DNA from: Haloplanus litoreus
GTDB lineage: Archaea > Halobacteriota > Halobacteria > Halobacteriales > Haloferacaceae
Direction: 5' to 3' (one strand)
DNA: 64,000 nucleotides
Assembly: GCF_042677945.1 (NCBI RefSeq)
Contig: NZ_JBHUDN010000011.1
The position numbers were made by a program, and so were the translations under genes. Below the pieces are notes generated by a model. The model was not told the origin of the DNA. It searched no databases and worked only from the letters and a program-made list of their open reading frames with translations. Of this stretch, positions 34,164 through 42,037 are shown in pieces; position 1 is the stretch's first letter; each line of letters begins with the position of its first letter.

Positions 34164-35918
34164 ATGCGACGGGCAAAGATCGTCTGTACGCTGGGCCCCG
34201 CCTCCGACGACCGGACGACGATCCGCGAACTCGCGGACGCCGGGATGGCCGTGGCCCGGCTCAACGCGAGCCACGGCTCCCACGAGGACCGCGCCGAACT
34301 GATCGAGCGGGTCCACGCGGTCGACGCCGCCATCGACCACCCGCTCTCGGTGATGCTCGACCTCCAGGGGCCCGAGGTCCGGACCGCCACCCTCGACGAG
34401 CCGATCGACCTGCCCACCGACGGGACCGTCCGGTTCGTCGAAGGTGACGCCGCGACGCCCGAGGAGGTCGGCCTCTCCTACCCCATCGCCGCCGTCGACC
34501 CCGGTGACCGGGTCCTCCTCGACGACGGCCGGATCGAGACGCGCGTCGAGGACGTCGAGGGCGACGTCGTGACCGCACACGTCGTCTCCGGCGGCGAACT
34601 CGGGAGCCGAAAGGGAGTGAACATCCCCGGTGTCGACCTCGACCTCGACGTGGTGACCGACCACGACCGCCGGGACATCGAGGTGGCCGTCGAGACGGGG
34701 GCGGACTTCGTCGCGGCGAGTTTCGTCCGCGACGCCGCCGACGTCCTCGCCGTGACCGACGCCATCGAGAACGCCGGCGGCGACCTTCCCGTCGTCTCGA
34801 AGATCGAACGCGCCGGCGCGGTCGACAACGTCGACGAAATCGTCGCGGCGTCCTACGGCGTGATGGTCGCCCGCGGCGACCTGGGGGTGGAGTGTCCGCT
34901 GGAACACGTTCCGATGGTACAAAAGCGGATCATCCACCGCGCACAGGACGCGGGCGTGCCCGTCATCACCGCGACGGAGATGCTCGACTCGATGATCTCT
35001 TCGCGCCGCCCGACCCGCGCGGAGGCCTCCGACGTCGCGAACGCGGTGCTCGACGGCACCGACGCGGTGATGCTCTCGGGGGAGACGGCCATCGGCGACC
35101 ACCCCGTTCAGGTCGTCGAGACGATGGATCGCATCGTCCGCGAGGTGGAGGCGAGCGACGAGTACGTCGAGACGACCGAGGGGCGAGTGCCCGCGGCCGC
35201 CGAGGGGTCACAGACGGAGGCGCTGGCGCGTGCGGCCCGGTATCTCGCCCGTGACCTCGGCGCCGCGGCCATCGTCTCCGTCTCGGAGTCGGGGTATACG
35301 GCGCGTGCGACGGCGAAGTTCCGGCCGACCGTCCCCGTCGTGGCGACGACGCCCCGGGATCGAGTGCGCCGACAACTCGCGCTCTCGTGGGGCGTGGACG
35401 CCCAGTACGCCGCCTATCGCGAGGACATCGAGGGGATGATCGACGCGGCCGTCGACGCCGCCATCGACGCCGGCGCCGCCGAGAGCGGCGACACCGTGGT
35501 CGTGCTCTCGGGGATGATGACCGAACTGGAGGGGACCAACTCGACGAACATGCTGAAAGTCCACGTCGCCTCCGAGACGGTCGCCACGGGACGGAACGTC
35601 GTCGCCGGGCGCGTCGCCGGGCCCGTGTTCCGGTGTCCGGACGGTGACCTCTCGGACGCCCCAGCGGGCGCCATCGTCGTCCTGCCGGCCACCTTCGACG
35701 GGCAGTTCTCGGGCGACACCGCGAAGATTGCGGGCGTCGTCGACGCGCGCCCGGGGATGACGAGTTACGCCGCGATGGTCGCGCGTGAGCGCGGCGTCCC
35801 GATGGTCAGCGGCGCCCCCATCCCCGACGACGTGGCCGACGGGACGACGGTGACGGTCAACGCCGACCGCGGCGTCGTCTACGAGGGCGACGTGACTCCC
35901 CGCGAGCACCCGCGCTGA
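34164..35918 (+). CDS. pyk: Pyruvate kinase with extra C-terminal PEP-utilizer-like domain
   Basis: This 584-residue enzyme converts phosphoenolpyruvate and ADP to pyruvate and ATP. It starts RRAKIVCTLGPASDD, has NASHGSHEDR, the active-site lysine signature LPVVSKIERAGAVDNVDEI, MVARGDLGVE and TATEMLDSMISSRRPTRAE. The usual protein ends near 470. The extra 100 residues resemble the mobile domain of PEP-utilizing enzymes, with GAIVVLPATF, GMTSYAAMVARERGVPMVSG, and VTVNADRGVVYEGDV. The phosphocarrier His of that domain appears as Tyr535, so it is likely structural. A TTTTT box lies about 28 bases before the ATG. Confidence 0.96.
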   Translation: MRRAKIVCTLGPASDDRTTIRELADAGMAVARLNASHGSHEDRAELIERVHAVDAAIDHPLSVMLDLQGPEVRTATLDEPIDLPTDGTVRFVEGDAATPEEVGLSYPIAAVDPGDRVLLDDGRIETRVEDVEGDVVTAHVVSGGELGSRKGVNIPGVDLDLDVVTDHDRRDIEVAVETGADFVAASFVRDAADVLAVTDAIENAGGDLPVVSKIERAGAVDNVDEIVAASYGVMVARGDLGVECPLEHVPMVQKRIIHRAQDAGVPVITATEMLDSMISSRRPTRAEASDVANAVLDGTDAVMLSGETAIGDHPVQVVETMDRIVREVEASDEYVETTEGRVPAAAEGSQTEALARAARYLARDLGAAAIVSVSESGYTARATAKFRPTVPVVATTPRDRVRRQLALSWGVDAQYAAYREDIEGMIDAAVDAAIDAGAAESGDTVVVLSGMMTELEGTNSTNMLKVHVASETVATGRNVVAGRVAGPVFRCPDGDLSDAPAGAIVVLPATFDGQFSGDTAKIAGVVDARPGMTSYAAMVARERGVPMVSGAPIPDDVADGTTVTVNADRGVVYEGDVTPREHPR

Positions 35919-35962
35919 GCGAGGCCGGTACCCCTTTCCGTGGGCGCCCGTTACCGGGAGCT

Positions 35963-36163
35963 ATGAGCGCAGTTCCGGAGGAGGACCGCGACGACGACGA
36001 GTCCCAGTGGCGGTTCGCCGTCGACGAGGTTGGCGAGGACGCGGACCCCGTCGGCCCGGACCCCATCGAACCGGGCACGCCGACCATCGAGAACACGGTG
36101 TTCGTCCTGATCGGCGTGACGCTCTCGGTTCTGATCTTCTACGTCGCCCTCGGAAGTCTGTAA
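35963..36163 (+). CDS. Small single-span membrane protein
   Basis: This 66-residue protein has an acidic cytosolic part (EEDRDDDESQWRFAVDEV) and one C-terminal membrane helix (TVFVLIGVTLSVLIFYVALG, residues 45-64). It matches a haloarchaeal small-protein family that I recall as DUF7312, with no known role. It lies between pyk and the NfeD-like gene, all in one direction. Confidence 0.68.
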   Translation: MSAVPEEDRDDDESQWRFAVDEVGEDADPVGPDPIEPGTPTIENTVFVLIGVTLSVLIFYVALGSL

Positions 36164-36227
36164 GCGTCCGTGGCACTGATCACCGGCGGGCCGGTAGTAT
36201 AAACGCCCGCGGCCCAAAGGTTCGGCT

Positions 36228-36836
36228 ATGGCCGTCTCGACGAGCGTCCTCCAGACGGGGATCGAACTCGGTCCCCAGACGCTCCCACTCCTCCTGGTGA
36301 TCGCCGGCCTCGGGCTCTCCATCGCCGAGGCGATGGCTCCAGGGGCACACTTCGCGGTGCTCGGCGTCGCCTTGCTCGCCGCGGGCATCGTCGGAATGCT
36401 CCTCGGCCCGGTCGCCGGCCCGCTCGTGCTCGCCGTCCTCGTCCTCGTCTTCGGGGGGTTGGCGCTGGCCGGCTACCGGCGATTCAATCTCTACGGTGAC
36501 TCGGGCATCGGACAGACGAGCGATTCCAGTTCGCTCCGCGGTCGGACGGGGCGCGTGACCGAACGGGTGACGACGCAGTCCGGCGAGGTGAAACTCGACC
36601 GGGGTGGGTTCAATCCCAACTACAGCGCCCGGTCCATCGACGGCGAGATACCCGTGGGAACGGAGGTACTAGTGGTCGATCCGGGCGGGGGGAACGTCCT
36701 CACGGTCACCTCGCTCGACGACATCGAGGACGACATCGACGCCGAACTCGCCGCGGGACGCGCCGAGGAGACCGAGGAGGCCGCCGACGAGGACAGCCGG
36801 GAACCGACGCGCGAGGAGGAATCGGAGCGCGCTTGA
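36228..36836 (+). CDS. NfeD-like membrane protein
   Basis: This 202-residue protein has three closely spaced membrane helices (residues 18-85) followed by a small OB-fold domain (residues 103-165, LRGRTGRVTERVTT...GTEVLVVDPGGGNVLTV) and an acidic tail. This is the layout of short NfeD proteins, which usually pair with a stomatin/SPFH protein in membrane microdomain quality control. No SPFH gene is adjacent here. A GTATAAAC box at 36194-36201 is about 30 bases before the ATG, supporting this start. Confidence 0.75.
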   Translation: MAVSTSVLQTGIELGPQTLPLLLVIAGLGLSIAEAMAPGAHFAVLGVALLAAGIVGMLLGPVAGPLVLAVLVLVFGGLALAGYRRFNLYGDSGIGQTSDSSSLRGRTGRVTERVTTQSGEVKLDRGGFNPNYSARSIDGEIPVGTEVLVVDPGGGNVLTVTSLDDIEDDIDAELAAGRAEETEEAADEDSREPTREEESERA

Positions 36837-36897
36837 GCCACGGCGGCCTGCAGCCTGACCGTGGCGTTTAAATCGTCGCCGGACCGAACGGGACACA

Positions 36898-37422
36898 ATG
36901 GCTTTTGAGGAGCTGCTGAGCGATCCGGTGATCCAGAAGTACCTCCACGAACTCGTCGGTCCGACGGGGATGCCGGTCGCCGCCGCGCCACCGGACGGGG
37001 AGGTGACGGACGAAGAGCTCGCAGAGGAACTAGAACTGGAACTGAACGACGTGCGTCGCGCCCTCTTTATCCTCTACGAGAACGACCTCGCCAGCTACCG
37101 TCGCGTCCGCGACGAGGACTCCGGATGGCTCACCTACCTCTGGACGTTCCAGTACGAGAACATCCCGGAGAACCTCGAAGAGGAGATGTACCGCCTGCTC
37201 GACGCGCTGGAAGAGCGCCTCGAGTACGAACGCACCCACGAGTTCTACCTTTCGGAACCGGCGGGCATCCGCTTCGAGTTCAGTGAGGCGATGGAGTTCG
37301 ACTTCCAGTGTCCGGAGACGGGCGCACCGCTCGAACCGATGGACAACGACGACCTAGTCGAGGCGACGGAGCGACGGATCGAGGAACTCCGGAACGAACT
37401 CAACGTGGAAATCACCCGCTGA
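36898..37422 (+). CDS. tfe: Transcription factor E (TFE alpha)
   Basis: This 174-residue factor helps RNA polymerase open promoters and corresponds to the winged-helix half of eukaryotic TFIIE-alpha. The winged helix occupies residues 1-90 (EELAEELELELNDVRRALFILYENDLASYRR...WLTYLWTF). The zinc ribbon (residues 115-145) is normally built on two Cys pairs. Here the first pair reads SEPA (119-122) and the second keeps only Cys138, with Thr at 141. The rest of the ribbon outline (IRFEFSEAMEFDFQCPETGAPLE) is intact. A TTTAAAT box sits 29 bases before the ATG. DUF2110 and lipoprotein genes follow directly. Confidence 0.95.
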   Translation: MAFEELLSDPVIQKYLHELVGPTGMPVAAAPPDGEVTDEELAEELELELNDVRRALFILYENDLASYRRVRDEDSGWLTYLWTFQYENIPENLEEEMYRLLDALEERLEYERTHEFYLSEPAGIRFEFSEAMEFDFQCPETGAPLEPMDNDDLVEATERRIEELRNELNVEITR

Positions 37423-38090
37423 TGGTCGTTCTCGCAACCAAATGTTACGTCGAGGGGTCGGCCCGGGAACGGGCGCTCGACGGGATGAACGCGCTGGTCG
37501 ACAACGCTATCGGTGACCTCGACGTGACCTGGGAGGTCGGCGTCCGACACGACGACTTCGTCTCGGTGACGATCAGCGGCGACGACGAAGTGGCCGCACG
37601 CAACGTCCTCGGCGCGGAGTGGGGGACCGTCGGCACCGGCTTCGAGGACGGCGAGACCTACGTCGGCACGCTCGAATCCTGGGACGAGGACGGCTTCGTC
37701 CTCGACGCCGGCGAGCGAGTCCGGATCCCGGCCGCCGAACTCGGCCTCGGCCCGGGGTCGCCGTCGCAGATCCGCGACCGGTTCGGCCTCGTCCAGCACC
37801 TCCCGCTGGAGTTCGTCGCCGGCGACACGCCCCGGCTCTCGGACGCGGAGCGCGACCGGCTGTTCGAGTGGACTCGCGGCGACAACGGCCGGCTGAACGT
37901 CAACAGCGCCACGCGGGGCGAGGTGCGGGCGACGCTGAACCGCGCCGGTCACGCCCGCGACGTCGTCACCGTCGAACGCCTCGGCCTGCTCGAACAGAGC
38001 GTCGTCTGTGCCGAGGGTACCGATCCGCCGGGACTGCTCGCCAGCGTCGGCGAGTACCTCCCCGCGGAACTGAAATGCGTCATTCCCTGA
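37422..38090 (+). CDS. DUF2110 family protein
   Basis: This 222-residue protein is of an archaeal family conserved next to tfe. Its ATG overlaps the tfe stop (TGATG), showing translational coupling. Residues 1-65 look like an alpha-beta domain (LATKCYVEGSARERALDGMN). Residues 70-110 contain an S1/OB-like segment (GETYVGTLESWDEDGFVLDAGERVRIP) and the C-terminus is basic and helical. Function is unknown; linkage to tfe and the OB-like piece suggest nucleic-acid contact, which is inference. Confidence 0.88.
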   Translation: MVVLATKCYVEGSARERALDGMNALVDNAIGDLDVTWEVGVRHDDFVSVTISGDDEVAARNVLGAEWGTVGTGFEDGETYVGTLESWDEDGFVLDAGERVRIPAAELGLGPGSPSQIRDRFGLVQHLPLEFVAGDTPRLSDAERDRLFEWTRGDNGRLNVNSATRGEVRATLNRAGHARDVVTVERLGLLEQSVVCAEGTDPPGLLASVGEYLPAELKCVIP

Positions 38091-38093
38091 CCG

Positions 38094-38891
38094 ATGAACC
38101 GCCGTCACCTGCTTCCACTTCTCGGGCTCGTGGCGCTCGTGCTGACCTCGGGCTGTGCCGGCTTCTTCGGCTCCCAGCCGATTTCCGACGAACAACTCGA
38201 CGAGGAACCGCCGTCGCCGTACGTCTGGGACAACGGGGTGAACGCCCACGTCACCATCACCGAGAACGCGCGGTTCCAGGCGGTCTACCGGCTCGACGAG
38301 ACGCGGATGGAGCTGTTCCGTCGCGACGGGTTCGGCGGCCGGAACGCCATCCCCGTCTCGGCCGTGCGGTATCGTTATCCGAACGGCACGGTCATCACGG
38401 GGACCGAACTCGTCGCCCGTGGCGGGACGATCAACCGCTCGCGCGAACGGGTCTCGGTCAGGCTGCCCGCCGACGCTCCCAGCGATGGCGGCGGCCGTCT
38501 CGCGTTCACTTCCTCAAGTACGCCCAAACGGTTTAGCCTCCCGACGTTCGTCAACGGCTCCTACGCGGTCGTGTTGCCGCCGAACCGCCGTGTCGAGGTG
38601 TTCCCGTTCGGGAAGGTCAACCCCGGTGGCTACGAGGTAGCGTCGGCCGGCGACCAGCGGATCATCCGCTGGGATAGCGTGGAGGCCGACTCCATCTCGG
38701 TGCAGTTCTACCTGCAGCGCGACCTGTTGATCTTCGGCGGTGCCGCGGCGGGACTGGCCCTCGTCGGGGCCGCCGGGCTCCTCTACTACAAGCGTCGCAT
38801 CGACGCGCTCCGCGAACGGCGGGAGGAACTCGGTCTGGACGTGGACACGGACGACGAGTTCCGCGACGACCCGCCCCCGGGGATGGGGTGA
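38094..38891 (+). CDS. DUF5803 family lipoprotein
   Basis: This 265-residue protein starts with a signal and lipobox LTSGC (Cys at residue 21). The middle is a beta-rich outer domain (residues 45-205). A single membrane span lies near 212-232 (LLIFGGAAAGLALVGAAGLLYY), followed by a charged cytosolic tail. It is therefore anchored at both ends. I recognise it as the haloarchaeal DUF5803 family, of unknown role, seen after tfe and DUF2110. It starts three bases after DUF2110, so the three genes probably form one operon. Confidence 0.8.
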   Translation: MNRRHLLPLLGLVALVLTSGCAGFFGSQPISDEQLDEEPPSPYVWDNGVNAHVTITENARFQAVYRLDETRMELFRRDGFGGRNAIPVSAVRYRYPNGTVITGTELVARGGTINRSRERVSVRLPADAPSDGGGRLAFTSSSTPKRFSLPTFVNGSYAVVLPPNRRVEVFPFGKVNPGGYEVASAGDQRIIRWDSVEADSISVQFYLQRDLLIFGGAAAGLALVGAAGLLYYKRRIDALRERREELGLDVDTDDEFRDDPPPGMG

Positions 38892-38941
38892 TCGGGGTCC
38901 GGGTCGCGACTGTTTTCAACCTCGCCACTCTACCCTCCCTC

Positions 38942-39673
38942 ATGCGAGTCGCGGTCGTCACCGTCGGCGACGAACTGCTCTCCGGGGACACGGTCGACAC
39001 GAACGCCTCGTGGCTGTGTAACCGCCTCGACGACCGCGGGGTGTCCGTCGAGCGGATCACGACGGTCCCCGACCGAATCGCCGACATCGCTCGCGTGGTC
39101 AACGAGTACCGCGCGGAGTACGACGCCGTCCTCGTCACCGGCGGGGTCGGTCCGACCCACGACGACGTGACGATGGACGGCGTCGCGGCGGCGTTCGGGC
39201 GGGACGTCGTGCCCAACGAGGCGGCCGAGGCGTGGATCGCCGACCACGGCGACTACACGGCCGCCGATCTGACCGAGGGAACCGCCCACCTTCCGGACGG
39301 CGCGCGGATGCTCCCGAACCCCGAGGGCGTGGCGCCAGGGGCGGCCCTCGACTCGGTGTACGTCCTCCCGGGTGTTCCCGTGGAGATGAAGGCGATGTTC
39401 GAGACGGTCGCCGACGAGTTCGAGGGTGAGCGGCGATACGTCGAGGAGGTACGGACGACAGAACCGGAGAGTGCCCTCATCGCCCGCCTCGACGGGGTGC
39501 AAGAGCGATTCGACGTCGCCGTCGGGAGCTATCCCGGCGAGTCGGTGCGGCTGAAAGTCATCGCGGCCGACACGGAGACGGCGCGGGCGGCGGCCGACTG
39601 GCTTCGCGAACGCGTCGACCTAGCGGCGGAGGTAGAGCAACCAGAGCAGGGTGACGCCCAGACTGGCGAGTAG
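38942..39673 (+). CDS. CinA-type molybdopterin-binding domain protein
   Basis: This 243-residue protein has the MoCF/CinA N-terminal fold: VAVVTVGDELLSGDTVDTNASWL at the start, VLVTGGVGPTHDDVTMDGVAAAFGR at 60-85, and SVYVLPGVPVEMKAMFE at 138-155. The amidase half of bacterial CinA is absent, as in other archaeal versions. Family proteins hydrolyse ADP-ribose or process damaged nicotinamide nucleotides. The ATG at 38942 begins the first beta strand; an in-frame ATG at 38888 would overlap the lipoprotein gene. Its last 54 bases lie opposite a small membrane-protein gene. Confidence 0.85.
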   Translation: MRVAVVTVGDELLSGDTVDTNASWLCNRLDDRGVSVERITTVPDRIADIARVVNEYRAEYDAVLVTGGVGPTHDDVTMDGVAAAFGRDVVPNEAAEAWIADHGDYTAADLTEGTAHLPDGARMLPNPEGVAPGAALDSVYVLPGVPVEMKAMFETVADEFEGERRYVEEVRTTEPESALIARLDGVQERFDVAVGSYPGESVRLKVIAADTETARAAADWLRERVDLAAEVEQPEQGDAQTGE

Positions 39674-39730
39674 TACGACCGCACCGGTCGCCTCGATGGG
39701 GAGCGGTTCCCCGGACTGAAGTGGGAGCAT
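39620..39730 (-). CDS. 36-residue membrane protein overlapping the CinA-like gene
   Basis: A complete 37-codon frame runs from ATG at 39730 to TAG at 39620. It encodes a short polar start, MLPLQSGEPLPIEATG, and then one hydrophobic helix, AVVLLASLGVTLLWLLYL, closing with RR. A good TATA-like element (TTTAAG on this strand, 39755-39760) lies 27-28 bases before the ATG, exactly the leaderless spacing used elsewhere in this window. The positive-inside charge at the C-terminus fits an N-out single-span protein. The 3' half is antisense to the end of the CinA-like gene. I do not know its function. Confidence 0.6.
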   Translation of the reverse strand: MLPLQSGEPLPIEATGAVVLLASLGVTLLWLLYLRR

Positions 39731-39754
39731 AGGTGCTCCTATCGACGGCAGTCG

Positions 39755-39760
39755 CTTAAA
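39755..39760 (-). promoter_or_regulatory. TATA-like element for the 36-residue membrane protein gene
   Basis: On this strand the sequence reads TTTAAG, centred 27-28 bases upstream of the ATG at 39730. There is no other gene on this strand that it could serve. Confidence 0.5.
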
Positions 39761-39857
39761 CGTTCGTCAACGGAGTTGGACGGTCGCCGTACCGTGCTCA
39801 CGACGTCCGTCGTCGGGCAGTCGCGGCCCTTTTCACCGTGCCCACGTATCCCACACC

Positions 39858-40916
39858 ATGCGACTCGGGTTCGTGATCAACCCCATCGCCGGCATGGGTG
39901 GACGGGTCGGCCTAAAGGGGACTGACGGGAAGGTCGCGGAGGCGCGCGCCCGGGGGGCCGAACCGCGCTCGCCGGACCGGGCGCGGCGAGCACTCGGCGC
40001 CATCGCCGACCGGGTCCCCGACGCGACGATTCTGACGTGGGGCGCGCCGATGGGGGCGGACCTGGCCCGCGAGGCGGGGTTCGATCCCGAAGTACTGGGG
40101 ACGCCCGCGGGCGAGGAGACGACGGCGGCCGACACGCGGGCGGCGGTCGAGGGGTTCGTCGACGCCGGCGTCGACCTCGTCTGTTTCGTCGGCGGCGACG
40201 GTACCGCTGCGGACGTGGCCGACGCTCTGGACGGAACGGAGACGCCGATGCTGGGGATTCCCGGCGGTGTGAAGGTGTACTCATCGGTGTTCGCCGTGTC
40301 GCCGGAGGACGCCGCCGACGTGATCGCCACCTTCGAGCGGACCGAACGCCGCGAGGTGATGGACATCGACGAGGACGCGTACCGCGAGGGTGCCGTGAAC
40401 CCGGAACTTCGGGCGGTCGCCTGGGTGCCGGTCGGCGAGAACCTGCAGTCCTCGAAACAGACCGGGAGTGGGAACGTGGAAGCCGTTGCCGAGGGGTTCG
40501 CCGACGGCGTGGAAGCTGGAGTGACCTACGTCCTCGGTCCCGGGAGCACGCTCGGGGCCATCAAGGACGCTCTCGGGTTCGACGGATCGCCCCTCGGCGT
40601 CGACGTGTGGCGCGATGGCGAGGTGCTCGCGTGGGACGCCACCGAGGCGGAGATTCTCGACACGCTGGGCGACCGAAACGTGATCGTCGTCTCGCCCATC
40701 GGCGGCCAAGGCTTCATCTTCGGCCGCGGGAACCCACAGCTCTCGCCGGCGGTCATCCGCCGGTGTGAGGTGGAAGTCGTCGCCTCCCGGGCGAAACTCG
40801 ACGACATCGGGACGCTGCGCGTCGACACCGACGATCCGGAACTCGACGCGGACCTGCGGGGCTGGACGAAGGTGCGGGTCGGTCGGTTCGAACGGCGGTT
40901 GCTGGAAATAGCCTAA
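39858..40916 (+). CDS. ATP-NAD kinase family protein
   Basis: This 352-residue protein is of the COG3199 branch of NAD/diacylglycerol kinase-like folds. The nucleotide motif is FVGGDGTAADVADAL (residues 113-127), followed by PMLGIPGGVKVYSSVFAVSP. It starts RLGFVINPIAGMGGRVGLKGTDG, typical for the branch. The actual phosphate acceptor in this subfamily is not established, so NADP formation is only the general expectation. It lies just before the AbrB-PhoU gene in the same direction. Confidence 0.87.
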   Translation: MRLGFVINPIAGMGGRVGLKGTDGKVAEARARGAEPRSPDRARRALGAIADRVPDATILTWGAPMGADLAREAGFDPEVLGTPAGEETTAADTRAAVEGFVDAGVDLVCFVGGDGTAADVADALDGTETPMLGIPGGVKVYSSVFAVSPEDAADVIATFERTERREVMDIDEDAYREGAVNPELRAVAWVPVGENLQSSKQTGSGNVEAVAEGFADGVEAGVTYVLGPGSTLGAIKDALGFDGSPLGVDVWRDGEVLAWDATEAEILDTLGDRNVIVVSPIGGQGFIFGRGNPQLSPAVIRRCEVEVVASRAKLDDIGTLRVDTDDPELDADLRGWTKVRVGRFERRLLEIA

Positions 40917-40940
40917 AACCGCCGCACATCAACATCTATC

Positions 40941-40959
40941 ATGGGGTATAATGACCCAT
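40941..40959 (+). promoter_or_regulatory. Palindrome enclosing a TATA-like sequence upstream of the AbrB-PhoU gene
   Basis: atggg (40941-40945) and cccat (40955-40959) form a perfect inverted repeat around gtataatga, which itself looks like a TATA element. It lies 38 bases upstream of the ATG at 40997. The product has an AbrB-type DNA-binding domain, so autoregulation through this site is possible but unproven. Confidence 0.4.
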
Positions 40960-40996
40960 AGTGAAGATTAAGGCCGTTGGGACAGATACGTGTGGT

Positions 40997-42028
40997 ATGG
41001 AAACACGGAAAGTTCAACGGCTGGGGCCGTCTACGCTGGCGATGACGCTCCCGGCGGAGTGGGCGAAAGAACACAACGTCGAGAAGGGCGACGAGGTGTC
41101 GCTCCGGATGGGTGGTAAGGGCACGTTGACGGTTCTCCCGGAGTCGGCGAGCACCGAGGGCTCCTCGGCGACGATCCACGCGGACAACCTCGACTCCGGG
41201 GCACTCGAACGCGCCATCGTCGCCCAGTACGTCCTCGGCCGGCGTGTCATCCACATCCAGAAATCGGATGGGGCTCTCGACAGCGAGCATATCAACGCCG
41301 TCTACCGCGCCGAGACGCAGTTGATGGGACTCGGCGTCATCGAGGAGACGCCCGAACGGATCGCCATCCGCTGTTCGGTCGACCCCGAGGACTTCACTCT
41401 CGACAACCTCCTCGAACGCCTGGAGAACACCGGAAGCACCATGCGCGGCGAGTCGGTGAAGGCCATCGCGCACGGCAACGCGGATCTGGCCGAACGCGCC
41501 CTGAACCGGGAGCGACAGGCGAACAAAATCTTCGTCCTCCTGCTTCGCCTGATCTTCATGGCCTACCAGAACCCGAACCTCGCTCGAGCGGTCGGTCTCG
41601 AATCGGGGTTCCCGCTGATCGGCTACCGATCGGTGGCGAAGAACCTCGAACTCACGGCCGACAACGCCGAGGACATCGGCAACATCGCGCTCGACGCGAA
41701 GAACAACACGCTGGACGTCGACAGTTCGACGATGCGAAACATCCGCGAGTTCACGGATCAGGTCGACGAGATCACCGTCACGGCGGTCGAGGCGGTAGTC
41801 GAACGCGACTACGACAAGGCTATCGCGGTCGGTCGGATGTTCGAGACGATCAGCGACCGCGAGATGGAGTTGATCCGCGGGCTTCCGGACATGCCGAAAG
41901 TCGAACTCCTCCGCACCCGGGAGGTGCTGGTGAGTCTCCAGCAGACCGCGCAGTACGCCATGCGCAACGCCGAAATCGCGGCGAACCTCGCGCTCAACGA
42001 GGAGTCGGAACACGTCACCATCGAGTAG
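40997..42028 (+). CDS. AbrB-PhoU phosphate-uptake regulator-like protein
   Basis: This 343-residue protein combines an N-terminal SpoVT/AbrB DNA-binding domain (residues 1-48, RKVQRLGPSTLAMTLPAEWA...GDEVSLRM) with two PhoU-type helical bundles (from about 110 and 225). PhoU proteins tie phosphate transport to signalling; the AbrB head makes the haloarchaeal version a likely transcription factor. No pst transporter genes lie next to it. The ATG at 40997 is preferred to a GTG at 40961, because a TTAA (40968-40971) sits at leaderless distance and AbrB domains start at this point. Confidence 0.87.
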   Translation: METRKVQRLGPSTLAMTLPAEWAKEHNVEKGDEVSLRMGGKGTLTVLPESASTEGSSATIHADNLDSGALERAIVAQYVLGRRVIHIQKSDGALDSEHINAVYRAETQLMGLGVIEETPERIAIRCSVDPEDFTLDNLLERLENTGSTMRGESVKAIAHGNADLAERALNRERQANKIFVLLLRLIFMAYQNPNLARAVGLESGFPLIGYRSVAKNLELTADNAEDIGNIALDAKNNTLDVDSSTMRNIREFTDQVDEITVTAVEAVVERDYDKAIAVGRMFETISDREMELIRGLPDMPKVELLRTREVLVSLQQTAQYAMRNAEIAANLALNEESEHVTIE

Positions 42029-42037
42029 GCGTCGCCG

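Noticed and set aside
40961..40996. GTG start for the AbrB-PhoU gene at 40961
   Set aside because: The extra residues are not part of an AbrB domain, and a TTAA at 40968-40971 positions the mRNA start at the later ATG.
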